Positions 20,599 to 29,040 of a stretch of 64,000 bases of DNA are shown here, one piece after another; the stretch's first letter is position 1; the number at the start of each line of letters is the position of its first letter. Below the pieces are notes generated by a model. That model was not told the origin of the DNA and did not search any database. It saw nothing but the letters and a program-made list of their open reading frames with translations. A program made the position numbers and the translations under genes. This DNA comes from Fen-1254 sp963769605. GTDB taxonomy: Bacteria > Bacteroidota > Ignavibacteria > UBA10030. The stretch spans positions 124,001 to 188,000 of the forward strand of contig CAVYML010000002.1 of NCBI GenBank assembly GCA_963769605.1, read 5' to 3'.

Positions 20599-20629
20599 TT
20601 GACAATGTAAAAGAAAAGCCGCATTTTAG
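20599..20629 (+). promoter_or_regulatory. Probable promoter of the LexA-like regulator
   Basis: TTGACA at 20599-20604 is a perfect -35 on the plus strand. The -10 is less clear: CATTTT at 17-bp or TTTTAG at 19-bp spacing. Transcription would start near O3, so the regulator probably represses itself. Confidence 0.5.
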
Positions 20630-20633
20630 TGGC

Positions 20634-20649
20634 ACGACATAAATGTCGC
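20634..20649. promoter_or_regulatory. Operator O3 (ACGACA-N4-TGTCGC)
   Basis: Eleven of twelve arm bases match O1 with the same 4-base spacer. It overlaps the expected transcription start of the regulator gene, as expected for autoregulation. Confidence 0.7.
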
Positions 20650-20654
20650 ATAAG

Positions 20655-20740
20655 ATTTGTGAACTGCGAACAGTAAACTGTGAACTGTTTGCAAATCTTT
20701 TACTGTTTACAGTTCACCGTTTACCGTTTACTGCTTATTA
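20655..20740. repeat. Short-word repeat tract in the regulator leader
   Basis: Words such as GTGAACTG, AGTAAACTG, GTTTACAGTTCACC and GTTTACC fill the leader between O3 and the regulator ATG. They leave no clear ribosome-binding site. Confidence 0.7.
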
Positions 20741-20741
20741 T

Positions 20742-21392
20742 ATGAAATCGACCATAGCCAGCCGTATCAAAGAAGCGCGCGCGGCAAAGCAAATAGATCA
20801 ATCGTTACTTGCAGCGAGGATCGATATTGCCATGAGGACCGTGCAGCGATGGGAAAAAGGGGAACAGGTGCCTGACAGCAATTACCTGATGCGCATTGCA
20901 AAAGCGACCGGCGTCGCTTCGCACTGGCTGCTGACCGGAGAGGGGGAGATGTTTTTGCCGGAACCCATAAAAGGAATCGTGCATCCGCTGCCGATGAGCC
21001 GGTACCGGAAACTGGGACTGACATCGCTGCCGCTTCTGTCGTCGGTTCCCGGCGGAGCACTGCGGCAAACGTTCCATCCCGACCATGCCGATCGGCATGT
21101 TACCGTCGATGATGTGAGGGATCCGGGCGCCTTTGCGCTGGAAGTTAAGGGGAACAGTATGGCTTCGCGCATTGAGAACGGAGATGTGATCGTCGTGAGT
21201 CCCCGGATGGAAGTGCACAGCGGGGATATATGCGTTGTGCGCGTTGACGAAGAAGACACGGTCAAGCGGATCAAGATCGACGAGCAGTTCGTGCATCTGA
21301 TTCCGCTCAATCCGGAATACGAACCGATGGTCGTGCGCAAACGGGATGTGACCTTCATGTGGAAGGTCGTGAAAGTAATAAAGAATTTGTAA
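20742..21392 (+). CDS. LexA-like repressor (XRE helix-turn-helix plus S24 peptidase)
   Basis: 216 residues from the ATG of MKSTIASRIKEARAAK; upstream in-frame sequence is only repeat tract. Residues 4-65 are an XRE-type helix-turn-helix (RTVQRWEKGEQVPDSNYL). Residues 95-216 are an S24 domain with Ser139 in GNSMASRIENGD and Lys175 in DTVKRIK, the self-cleavage dyad. Gly104-Gly105 in SVPGGAL lies 35 residues before Ser139, the same distance as Ala84-Gly85 to Ser119 in E. coli LexA, so it is the likely cleavage site. A repressor cut upon RecA activation would derepress the divergent cluster. It ends at a terminator shared with the helicase gene. Confidence 0.88.
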   Translation: MKSTIASRIKEARAAKQIDQSLLAARIDIAMRTVQRWEKGEQVPDSNYLMRIAKATGVASHWLLTGEGEMFLPEPIKGIVHPLPMSRYRKLGLTSLPLLSSVPGGALRQTFHPDHADRHVTVDDVRDPGAFALEVKGNSMASRIENGDVIVVSPRMEVHSGDICVVRVDEEDTVKRIKIDEQFVHLIPLNPEYEPMVVRKRDVTFMWKVVKVIKNL

Positions 21393-21421
21393 AAAAAAGG
21401 TCCTATAAGGCTTATAGGACC
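21391..21421 (-). terminator. Intrinsic terminator of the DEAD-box helicase gene
   Basis: GGTCCTATAAG/CTTATAGGACC (21399-21421) is a perfect 11-bp stem. On the minus strand it is followed by eight T residues (21398-21391). On the plus strand there is no T run, but the hairpin also lies just after the LexA-like stop. Confidence 0.85.
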
Positions 21422-21436
21422 TATGAAAAGAGGGTT

Positions 21437-23038
21437 TTAGTCCTTCTTAAACCAGCGTCTGAGTTTTTTCGTCAACCCGCCGTGCTCTTCGATTTCCTGA
21501 ACAACTTTTTGCCAATCTTTTTCGGAAGTCGGAAATTCAGTCTTCGGAGTGGAACTTTCATGTTTGTTTCGGTCGCCGCTGCGCCGGTCGTTTCTGCGAT
21601 CACTGCCGCGTTCGTTTCTGCGATCATTCCGCCGGTTATCGGGACGTGATGAACTGTGCTGCGGCCGCGATTCGTTCCGATCCCGAGGCGTCGAATGACT
21701 CGATTGTGCTGGTTGATGCGGAGCGGGATGTGCTGCAGGCAATCCCGCGGGATGCACCGAAGGCGGTGTATTCTGATCTGGCCGTGCAGACCGAGCTGGA
21801 CCATGGAAAGGTTTGCGTTGCTGCGGTTTCTCATTCCGGGAGTGTCGTCGTTCGTCCCGTGAGTGCTGCTCTGCCTGTCTCGGCTGCGGAGCCGCAGGCT
21901 GCTGCGTATAATCGAATCCTTTATATTCCTTAACTTCGAAATGTTTTCCAATATATCGTTCGATTCCCTTGAGATTTTTTTTCTCTTCGCCGGAAACGAA
22001 TGTATATGCATCGCCGAGTGCCGAGGCGCGGCCGGTTCTTCCGATCCGGTGCACATAATCTTCCGCAAAAGCCGGCGTATCGAAATTGATAACATGTGAA
22101 ATGCCTTCCACGTCTATGCCGCGCGCCGCTATATCGGTGGCGACGAGGACTTGATACTGTCCCTGTTTGAAACCCGCGAGCGCGCGCTGCCGCTGCGCCT
22201 GAGTGCGGTCGGAATGCAGTGCAATGGATTTAACGCCGCTGCGTTCGAGCCGGTGCGAAATTCTATCTGCACCGTGCTTGGTTCTGGAAAACACGAGCAC
22301 GCAATCGAGCTGTTCTTTTTGAAGAATGTGATGCAGCAGGTCGAGCTTCTTAGCCTGCGGCACGGAAAAGAAATGCTGTTTAACCGAAGCTACCGGCTGC
22401 TGTTGTTCGCCGATTTCGACGGTTTTCGGATTCTTTTGAATCGACGCGACAAGTCCCTTGACTTCTTTCGACATCGTTGCCGAAAACAGCATGGTTTGTC
22501 GATGCGCAGGAATGAAGCTGATAATCTTTCGGACATCGTTGATGAATCCCATATCGAACATCCGGTCGGCTTCATCGATGACAAGAATTTCGACAAGCGA
22601 AAGATTTGCAGTTCTCTGCTGTATATGGTCGAGCAGACGTCCGGGCGTTGCAGCAACAATATCGACGCCGTTGCGCAAGTGTCGTTTTTGATTTTCAATA
22701 CTGACGCCGCCATAGAGAGGGGTACTCTGAATGGTACTGAATCGGCCGTACATTTTGACGAATTCATCCACCTGCTGGGCGAGTTCACGCGTAGGTACGA
22801 GTATAAGGGAACGGATGGGTCTTCCTTTGTGCTGACCCTTATTCAGTGCAAGATGCTGCAAAATAGGGAGCACAAACGCGGCGGTCTTCCCGGTACCGGT
22901 TTTGGCACAACCGATAATGTCGTGTCCCGCAAGAGCCAGAGGTATCACCTCCGATTGAATGAGTGTGGGTGTTGTGTAACCTGTGGCAAGAATTCCTTGC
23001 ACAAGCTGGTCTGTAAGACCAAGTTTGGTAAAAGGCAT
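21437..23038 (-). CDS. DEAD-box ATP-dependent RNA helicase, RhlE type
   Basis: 533 residues from ATG 23038, preceded by AAGGAG at good spacing. All helicase motifs are visible: Q motif with FTKLGL, AKTGTGKTAAF (I), PTRELAQQ (Ia), TPGRLLDH (Ib), DEAD (II), SAT (III), ARGIDV (V) and HRIGRTGR (VI). The last 170 or so residues are a low-complexity Arg/Asn/Asp/Pro/His tail for RNA binding. It probably acts in ribosome assembly or RNA turnover. A terminator follows at 21391 and a long AT-rich leader precedes it, as is common for cold-induced members. Confidence 0.93.
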   Translation of the reverse strand: MPFTKLGLTDQLVQGILATGYTTPTLIQSEVIPLALAGHDIIGCAKTGTGKTAAFVLPILQHLALNKGQHKGRPIRSLILVPTRELAQQVDEFVKMYGRFSTIQSTPLYGGVSIENQKRHLRNGVDIVAATPGRLLDHIQQRTANLSLVEILVIDEADRMFDMGFINDVRKIISFIPAHRQTMLFSATMSKEVKGLVASIQKNPKTVEIGEQQQPVASVKQHFFSVPQAKKLDLLHHILQKEQLDCVLVFSRTKHGADRISHRLERSGVKSIALHSDRTQAQRQRALAGFKQGQYQVLVATDIAARGIDVEGISHVINFDTPAFAEDYVHRIGRTGRASALGDAYTFVSGEEKKNLKGIERYIGKHFEVKEYKGFDYTQQPAAPQPRQAEQHSRDERRHSRNEKPQQRKPFHGPARSARPDQNTPPSVHPAGLPAAHPAPHQPAQSSHSTPRDRNESRPQHSSSRPDNRRNDRRNERGSDRRNDRRSGDRNKHESSTPKTEFPTSEKDWQKVVQEIEEHGGLTKKLRRWFKKD

Positions 23039-23360
23039 ATTACTCCTTAGTAAAAAAAACGAAACGCGCTGTAACAATGGAAATAGACAGAAGGATGTTG
23101 TGGAGAAGAACGCCCGAAGGCTAAATCTACCCAAAAAGTCTTAAGCTTTTCATCGGAGAGCGAGTCTCTCAAATTCCGCTTCCGATGCTGAAGCCGTAGG
23201 AACGGCATAAAAAGCATAGATGCGGCAGCTGCAACCTGCAACTGTTTATAAGATACGAAGTTTTTTAATGGAATCCTACATCTTTGTTAAATATAATCAA
23301 AGCCGGACACGGATATTGATGCATGTCGGAATTTATTCGATATTGCTTTGAGAAAAATTT
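23039..23360. other. Divergent control region of the helicase and flavoprotein genes
   Basis: 322 bp with no supported gene. The half next to the helicase would be a long 5' leader with possible hairpins (CGCCTTCGGGCG near 23110-23125, minus strand). Nothing nameable was recognised. Confidence 0.5.
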
Positions 23361-24527
23361 ATGACGTACGATGTAATCATATTGGGTGCCGGCGCTGCCG
23401 GGTTGATGTGCGCCTGCGAAGTGGGAAAGCGCGGACGTTCCGTTCTTGTCCTCGAACACAATCAAAAGGCCGGAGAAAAAATACGCATTTCCGGCGGGGG
23501 ACGATGTAATTTTACAAACATCTCTGTAAAGCCGGGAAATTTTATTTCGCAGAACAGGCACTTCTGTACATCGGCGCTTGTGCGTTATATGCCGGAAGAT
23601 TTTGTTCAACTTGTAGAACGTTATGGCATTAATTACAGCGAGAGAAAGCTGGGTCAGCTGTTTTGCGATGGAAGCTCAGCTCAAATTATTTCTATGCTGC
23701 TGGAGGAATGTCATTCGGGACATGTCGAAATACGCACCGGTGTCGAGATCGATGCGATAATCAAGGAAGAGAACTTTCTTGTATCAGCAGGCGATCGGCA
23801 TTTCATTTCGCAATCACTTGTCCTTGCGACCGGCGGATTATCGATACCAAAACTCGGAGCAACGAATTTTGGACACCGAATTGCACAGCAGTTCGGTTTA
23901 TCCATCGTCGAACCGAGGCCGGGACTTGTTCCTTTGTGCTTTTCCAGAACGCTCGAATCGTTTTGCAGAGAACTCAGCGGCATTTCAATAGAAGCGGAAG
24001 TGCGGTGCGGCAAAATGAAATTCAGGGAAAACCTGCTCTTCACACATCGAGGAATGAGCGGACCGGCGATATTACAGATTTCGTCATATTGGAAAGAAGG
24101 AGAAGAAATCCATATCAATCTTAGACCGGATATCGATTGGATAGAGGTCTTAACCGCTCAGCGTACTGAGAAAAAACTTCTCTCGACGGTGCTTGAACAA
24201 TATCTTCCGGGACGGTTTATCAAATTATGGATTCAGAATCTTGGAGAAGCAAAACCCATGAACCGCTATCCTCTTACGGTGCGTCAGCGTATGGCCGGAG
24301 CTTTAGCGGATTGGACAGTCATTCCAATCGGTACAGAAGGTTTTGGCAGAGCGGAGGTAACAGTAGGCGGTATCGATACGAACGAGTTGTCTTCAAAAAC
24401 GATGGAATCGAAGAAAATACCGGGGCTATATTGCATCGGCGAGGCGGTCGATGTAACCGGCTGGCTGGGAGGATATAATTTTCAGTGGGCATGGTCTTCC
24501 GGGTGGGTTGCAGGACAATATGCTTAA
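23361..24527 (+). CDS. BaiN/HI0933-family FAD-dependent oxidoreductase
   Basis: 388 residues. The N-terminal dinucleotide-binding fold is VIILGAGAAGLMCACEVGKRG with Glu-His (LEHNQ) binding the FAD ribose. KIRISGGGRCNFTN, near residue 50, is the family signature. The C-terminal GGYNFQWAWSSGWVAGQ closes the FAD site. Family members are flavoproteins of mostly unknown substrate; some reduce bile-acid intermediates. It stands alone. Confidence 0.92.
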   Translation: MTYDVIILGAGAAGLMCACEVGKRGRSVLVLEHNQKAGEKIRISGGGRCNFTNISVKPGNFISQNRHFCTSALVRYMPEDFVQLVERYGINYSERKLGQLFCDGSSAQIISMLLEECHSGHVEIRTGVEIDAIIKEENFLVSAGDRHFISQSLVLATGGLSIPKLGATNFGHRIAQQFGLSIVEPRPGLVPLCFSRTLESFCRELSGISIEAEVRCGKMKFRENLLFTHRGMSGPAILQISSYWKEGEEIHINLRPDIDWIEVLTAQRTEKKLLSTVLEQYLPGRFIKLWIQNLGEAKPMNRYPLTVRQRMAGALADWTVIPIGTEGFGRAEVTVGGIDTNELSSKTMESKKIPGLYCIGEAVDVTGWLGGYNFQWAWSSGWVAGQYA

Positions 24528-24570
24528 ATTCAGAATTCAGAATTTAGAATTTAGAATATAGAATTATGAA
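24528..24570. repeat. Short-word repeat tract (AATTCAGAATT type)
   Basis: ATTCAGAATTCAGAATTTAG and further variants directly after the flavoprotein stop. It is followed by other intergenic repeats up to 24921; no gene is visible in that 394-bp gap. Confidence 0.7.
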
Positions 24571-24626
24571 TATAAAATGGATAGGAGGGATCTATAGTAA
24601 AATCGGAATGGAAACAGAGTTTCTGC

Positions 24627-24660
24627 TGCGAGTTCCCAAGTCGGAACTTGGGAACTCGCA
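24627..24660. repeat. Perfect 14-bp inverted repeat with a six-base loop
   Basis: TGCGAGTTCCCAAG, TCGGAA, CTTGGGAACTCGCA. A very stable hairpin, but no T run on either side, so a terminator role is doubtful. Further on, near 24690-24735, there is a copy-like remnant of the CCTGC...GACGCAGT palindrome family. GACAAACAGGAATGTTTGTC near 24846 is another small palindrome. Confidence 0.7.
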
Positions 24661-24921
24661 AAACCTACATGCACCAGCCGATATCGACCTGCCCGGCTGG
24701 TGACGCAGTTATTTTGGCGTGTGACTGCTAAAGCATCCGCGACGACCTCCCGATAATATTTAACAATATTTTCGGGACAAGCTGTCGCGGCTACATTGGT
24801 TTGGAGTCTTGAGCGAGCAGGTCTGTCCTCTTTTGACGAAACACGACAAACAGGAATGTTTGTCCTACCGTAATTCTTTCTTTTTGGACAGCCTCAACGA
24901 GGCTCAATTCCCGTGGAAATG

Positions 24922-26202
24922 TTATTGTATCACATTCCCGCTTGCATCGAGAAATCTTATCTCGCCGAAATTTAATTCCTTTATTCCGGCTTCGATTTTT
25001 TGCCTGTCTCCGACGACGACCCAGATAAGTTTGTCCGGCTGGAGTACGTGTTTGGCAACGTTCGAGATATCTCCAAGATTAAGATTCCGAATTTTTCCTG
25101 CAAACGTGTTGTAATAATCGTCCGGAAGATTATAATTTACCATGGCTGAAATGGAACCGCTGACAGCAGCCATGGTTTCCCATTCACCGGGAAGCTGAAG
25201 CGCCATGTTATTCTGTGTTTTGAGCAATTCATCCCGCGTTACCGGACGCTGGCCGATAATGTCCGTCAATTCTCTCTTGACCTCAATCATCGATTCCTTC
25301 GTTTTATCCGTCTGAACCGGTGCATACGCGATGAATGGACGCTGCGCACGTGCGCCGGCTATAAAGCTTCCCGCTCCGTACGACCAGTGCTTGTCCTCGC
25401 GGATATTCATATTGAGGCGGGATGTAAACGCTCCGCCAAGTATCGTGTTCATGGCATCGAGTGCGATATCATCCGGAGAGCTCTTCAGCGGTGCAAGCTG
25501 CGCCGCAAAAATGATAGATTGTATTGATCCCGGTTTATCCATGATGTACACAATCGGCTTGGAAGGCTGCTCGACTGTTGCAATATTTTTCTTCGGTACT
25601 TCGCCCGGTTTCCATGCTGCAAACAATTTCTCGATCTTCGGCTGTAATTCGGCAAGCGTAATATCCCCGACAACGATAATCGTCGCATTATTCGGTTTGA
25701 TCCACGTATCGTGAAATTTAATCATATCAGCAATCGTAAGCTTTGCGACCGATTCCTCTGTTCCTGTTCCGGTAAAAGGAGAGGCATACGCATGTCCTTT
25801 CCCGTAGAGGAATTGCGGAAGCACGCGGAGTCCCATTTGAATCGGCTGCGCTTTCTCGCGCTGTATACCGGCGATGGTCTGCTTCTGGAGCCGTTCGAAA
25901 TCCGATTTCGGGAAAGACGGATTGAGTATGATGTCTGCTAAAAGGTTAAGCGACGGATCAATATTAGATTTTAATGCGGACATTGTCACCGATGAAACAT
26001 CCAGCGATGAACCAGTACCGAGATTGGCGCCGAGCTGTGCAAGTTCTTCGCTCAATTGGAGCGATGTTCGTGTCTTCGTCCCTTCATCCAGCATATTCAT
26101 GGCAAGATTTGCTGTACCCATTGCTGCAAACTGATCCGATGCATAGCCGGCATCGAACAGCACATTAAAGCTCACCACGGGAATCGATTTTCGTTCCGCC
26201 AA
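24922..26202 (-). CDS. M16 peptidase, C-terminal (non-catalytic) half, separated by a frameshift
   Basis: About 426 residues corresponding to the second M16 domain, which lacks HxxEH. Typical pieces are PVVSFNVLFDAGYASDQ, LFAAWKPGEVP and WSYGAGSFIAGARAQRPF. Its apparent first codon is a TTG with no ribosome-binding site. The same frame continues upstream through KFPDLQKATLSNGVKIIL, the normal start of an M16 domain, so this is not an independent gene. One base appears to be missing near 26278-26282. If the break is real the domain is not made as part of the enzyme. Confidence 0.8.
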   Translation of the reverse strand: MAERKSIPVVSFNVLFDAGYASDQFAAMGTANLAMNMLDEGTKTRTSLQLSEELAQLGANLGTGSSLDVSSVTMSALKSNIDPSLNLLADIILNPSFPKSDFERLQKQTIAGIQREKAQPIQMGLRVLPQFLYGKGHAYASPFTGTGTEESVAKLTIADMIKFHDTWIKPNNATIIVVGDITLAELQPKIEKLFAAWKPGEVPKKNIATVEQPSKPIVYIMDKPGSIQSIIFAAQLAPLKSSPDDIALDAMNTILGGAFTSRLNMNIREDKHWSYGAGSFIAGARAQRPFIAYAPVQTDKTKESMIEVKRELTDIIGQRPVTRDELLKTQNNMALQLPGEWETMAAVSGSISAMVNYNLPDDYYNTFAGKIRNLNLGDISNVAKHVLQPDKLIWVVVGDRQKIEAGIKELNFGEIRFLDASGNVIQ

Positions 26203-27680
26203 AATAATTTTGACTCCGTTCGAAAGCGTTGCCTTCTGAAGATCGGGGAATTTTGCAGCCGGAGCGGTCCCGGTGTCGGAAGAGCTTTGCGAATATTCGT
26301 ATCCGGCGGCGCTGAAGAGTATTCCGGGAACGGATTAATGGTTAGAGTGTATGCGCCATCGCTCAGCCAGTCTGCAGCGGCTCTTTTCAGGTCGTTAGCA
26401 GAAGCGGAAATGGAGTACTGATAGTTCGTTTTCCAAGCATCGGGACTGCCGCCATAGACCTGACTCATCGCGAGTATATCCGATTTACCGCCGAATCCTC
26501 CGATGCGTTCGATGCCGCGTACGAAGTCGGCTTTGTATCCGGTTTTAACCCGCTTCAATTCCTGTTCAGTCGGCCCCGTTTTAATGAGTGTTGCAAGTTC
26601 TTCATTGATAGCCTGTTCTACTTTTTTCGCATCGCCTCCCGGTTTTACCGTTGCTTCGATATACAACTGACTTGCAATTTCGCGCAGGTCGAGGAACGAT
26701 GAGACTCGTGTGGCAATCTGATCGTCGTAAACCAACCGTTTATAAAGCCGCGATGTCTTTCCGGATGAGAGTACATCCGTGATAAGATCCAGATAAGCGG
26801 CCTCCGCAGTGCCGCGCTGCGGAATATTCCATACTTTAAAAATTCGTGTCTGCGGCACACGGTCTTGTGCTTCCTGACGCTGTTCGACCGTACGTTTGAC
26901 AACCCATGAATTGAAATGTGCAACGGGGGGACCGGAAGGAATGTCGCCGAAATATTTTTTTACTTTTTCCAGCGCCGTCTGAGGATCGATATCCCCGGCG
27001 ACAACGAGCGTCGCATTGGAGGGACCGTAAAATGTTTTGAACCATTCTTGAACATCTTTCAGCGATGCAGCATCCAGATCTGCCATCGATCCGATGACCG
27101 TATGCGAATACGGATGCTCCGCGGGCCATGTAGCGTTGGTGATCAATTCATCCGCAATAGCGTACGGCTGATTTTCATCCTGACGCTTTTCATTCTGCAC
27201 AACGCCTCGCTGTTCATCCAATTTCTTTTGATCGATGGCGCCGAGCAAATGTCCCATCCTGTCCGATTCCATCCAGAGCGCGACATCGACGGCGGAGGTC
27301 GGCACGTTTTGAAAATAATTTGTCCGGTCTTCTGCTGTTGTACCGTTCAAATCGGTAGCTCCGACGCGTTCCATTGCCTGGAAATAATCGTCGTTAAAAT
27401 TTTCGCTTCCGTTGAACATCAAATGTTCGAACAGGTGCGCAAAGCCGGTTTTTCCCGGTTTTTCATTTTTCGAACCGACATGATACCAAATATTGACGGA
27501 AACAATCGGAGCTTTATGGTCATCATGCACGATCAGTGTCAGGCCGTTATCGAGTACGAATTTGGTAAATGGTATATCGATATCAACGATGTCGTTCTTT
27601 ACAGATTGTTTCTGAGCGAATAATATCAGGGGAAAAACAGCTATAGCAAGAAGAACGATAAAAATAGTCATGTTTCGCAT
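26172..27680 (-). CDS. Secreted M16-family zinc metalloprotease, N-terminal catalytic half (frameshifted)
   Basis: Starts at ATG 27680 behind GGAGGAG. It has a signal peptide (TIFIVLLAIAVFPLILFAQ), then the M16 domain with HLFEHLMF (the inverted HxxEH zinc site, near residue 87) and the downstream Glu region DEQRGVVQNEKR. A second lobe follows up to about residue 465. Near 26280 the frame changes; the last 35 or so residues read here are out of frame. With the downstream half, the protein would be the usual periplasmic two-domain form of about 920 residues. Either a genuine mutation or a base-calling error. Confidence 0.88.
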   Translation of the reverse strand: MRNMTIFIVLLAIAVFPLILFAQKQSVKNDIVDIDIPFTKFVLDNGLTLIVHDDHKAPIVSVNIWYHVGSKNEKPGKTGFAHLFEHLMFNGSENFNDDYFQAMERVGATDLNGTTAEDRTNYFQNVPTSAVDVALWMESDRMGHLLGAIDQKKLDEQRGVVQNEKRQDENQPYAIADELITNATWPAEHPYSHTVIGSMADLDAASLKDVQEWFKTFYGPSNATLVVAGDIDPQTALEKVKKYFGDIPSGPPVAHFNSWVVKRTVEQRQEAQDRVPQTRIFKVWNIPQRGTAEAAYLDLITDVLSSGKTSRLYKRLVYDDQIATRVSSFLDLREIASQLYIEATVKPGGDAKKVEQAINEELATLIKTGPTEQELKRVKTGYKADFVRGIERIGGFGGKSDILAMSQVYGGSPDAWKTNYQYSISASANDLKRAAADWLSDGAYTLTINPFPEYSSAPPDTNIRKALPTPGPLRLQNSPIFRRQRFRTESKLFWRNENRFPW

Positions 27681-27941
27681 AACTCCTCCGTCAGCCGGGA
27701 TAAGTTGATCATCAATTGAGGGTAAAGATGGAACGTCTGCATATCACTCTTTAACGATTTTTGAGTTTTTTTGTTGCACATTTATATTCATAAAGGTACG
27801 AAGATATTTGCAAAAATGTAATTTTGCTGGTTGTGGTTCACAGAGAGGTCATTCCCTGTTATTTTCTGTAGCCGCAACGGTTCGTCGCGGGGATGTGACC
27901 GACATCGCTGTAGCTACACCGGTTCGTTACGGGAAGATGGT

Positions 27942-27994
27942 CCGACACCACCCGCCTGAATGACTGTGCTATCAGTCGGGCAGGCCGGTGTCGG
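27942..27994. repeat. Long interrupted palindrome in a 361-bp intergenic region
   Basis: CCGACACC, CCCGCCTG, GACTG, a six-base loop, CAGTC, CAGGC and GGTGTCGG form a nested hairpin resembling the 34-bp insertion at 3420. Before it, two diverged copies of a 43-bp unit (TGTAGC.RCAMCGGTTCGT type) lie at about 27870-27950. No gene is seen between 27681 and 28041. Confidence 0.7.
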
Positions 27995-28041
27995 CTGCAG
28001 AGCAGGTCGTGGAAATTCCAGCTATCGGCTGCAGAAAAATT

Positions 28042-28809
28042 TCACAAAAGAAATTCTTCAACAATTTCCGTAAATTTATCTGGTTTGTCTGCATGAACCG
28101 TATGACCCGCGTCCTGTATGGTCACGAGTTCTGCTGCGGGGAATAGTCCGGATATTTCATTCAGGTCGGCCATGCCGATGTATTCGGATAATTCTCCTCG
28201 AATGAAAAGGACGGGTCTTGTGTATGTACGGCCTCCCGGTATGCCCGCCAATATATTTGCATAGTTCTCGCGAATGCCGGTGAAATTCATTTTCCAGGAA
28301 AATGTGCCACCGGGTGTGTGCTGGAGATTTTTCAGAAGGAATTTCCGGAGGCCATCGTCCGGAACTTTTAATCGGAGCGCTTCGTCAATCTGTTTTCGAC
28401 TTGTAAAATCGACAAGATTCAAGGATGCCAGCGCTGTAAAAATCACCTCGTGATGTTCCGGATAGGCTCGCGGAGCGATATCGACGATGATCAAACGGTT
28501 GACTAAATCCGGACGAAGCTGTGCTAATCGCATTGCAGTTTTGCCTCCCATCGAATGTCCAATGATGGAAGCCGCGGGTATATGAAATTGCTGCAGAAGT
28601 TCTTCGATGTCTTCGGCCATTGCAGTATAATCGAAGCGATTGCTCCATGGAGAAAGTCCGTGATTGCGTGCGTCCGGCGCGAGGACGAAATGCGTTTTTC
28701 CGAAAATGGTTGAGAGAGAATGCCAGTTGTCGGACGATCCGAAGAGCCCGTGCAGAATCATGAGGGGAGGAGATTTTTTATCACCATATAAACGAACATG
28801 AAGATTCAA
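28042..28809 (-). CDS. Alpha/beta hydrolase, YbfF-like esterase
   Basis: 255 residues. ILHGLFGSSDNW is the oxyanion-hole segment, GHSMGGKTA holds the nucleophile Ser (near residue 97), and GHTVHADKP near the C-terminus has the catalytic His. The DNWHSL/DARNHGLS pattern matches the YbfF acyl-CoA-esterase-like group. No signal peptide, so cytoplasmic. Divergent from the DUF5916 gene, with about 230 bp between. Confidence 0.9.
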   Translation of the reverse strand: MNLHVRLYGDKKSPPLMILHGLFGSSDNWHSLSTIFGKTHFVLAPDARNHGLSPWSNRFDYTAMAEDIEELLQQFHIPAASIIGHSMGGKTAMRLAQLRPDLVNRLIIVDIAPRAYPEHHEVIFTALASLNLVDFTSRKQIDEALRLKVPDDGLRKFLLKNLQHTPGGTFSWKMNFTGIRENYANILAGIPGGRTYTRPVLFIRGELSEYIGMADLNEISGLFPAAELVTIQDAGHTVHADKPDKFTEIVEEFLL

Positions 28810-29040
28810 AAGGAACCGGCTCCTTGTAGTTATTTAATAATCTAAACCATATTTGCTGTTTCATCGATATAATCAAGCTTCCGAAAAAGTCAGCATGTCG
28901 GAAAGGGAAATTTTATTTGCTTCCTTCATTTCTTTCCTATAGTATTAAAAACTATTATGAGCAAAGCAATGGTTCTACAACCTTTCATGTGAAACTAAAG
29001 TCCTATAAAATACGTAGGATTGGGAAAAAAAAGAAGGTTC

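Noticed and set aside
22151..23050. A 299-codon plus-strand frame opposite the helicase gene
   Set aside because: Antisense to a clear DEAD-box gene with all motifs; no ribosome-binding site.
26916..27623. A 235-codon plus-strand frame opposite the M16 gene
   Set aside because: Shadow of the M16 coding strand.
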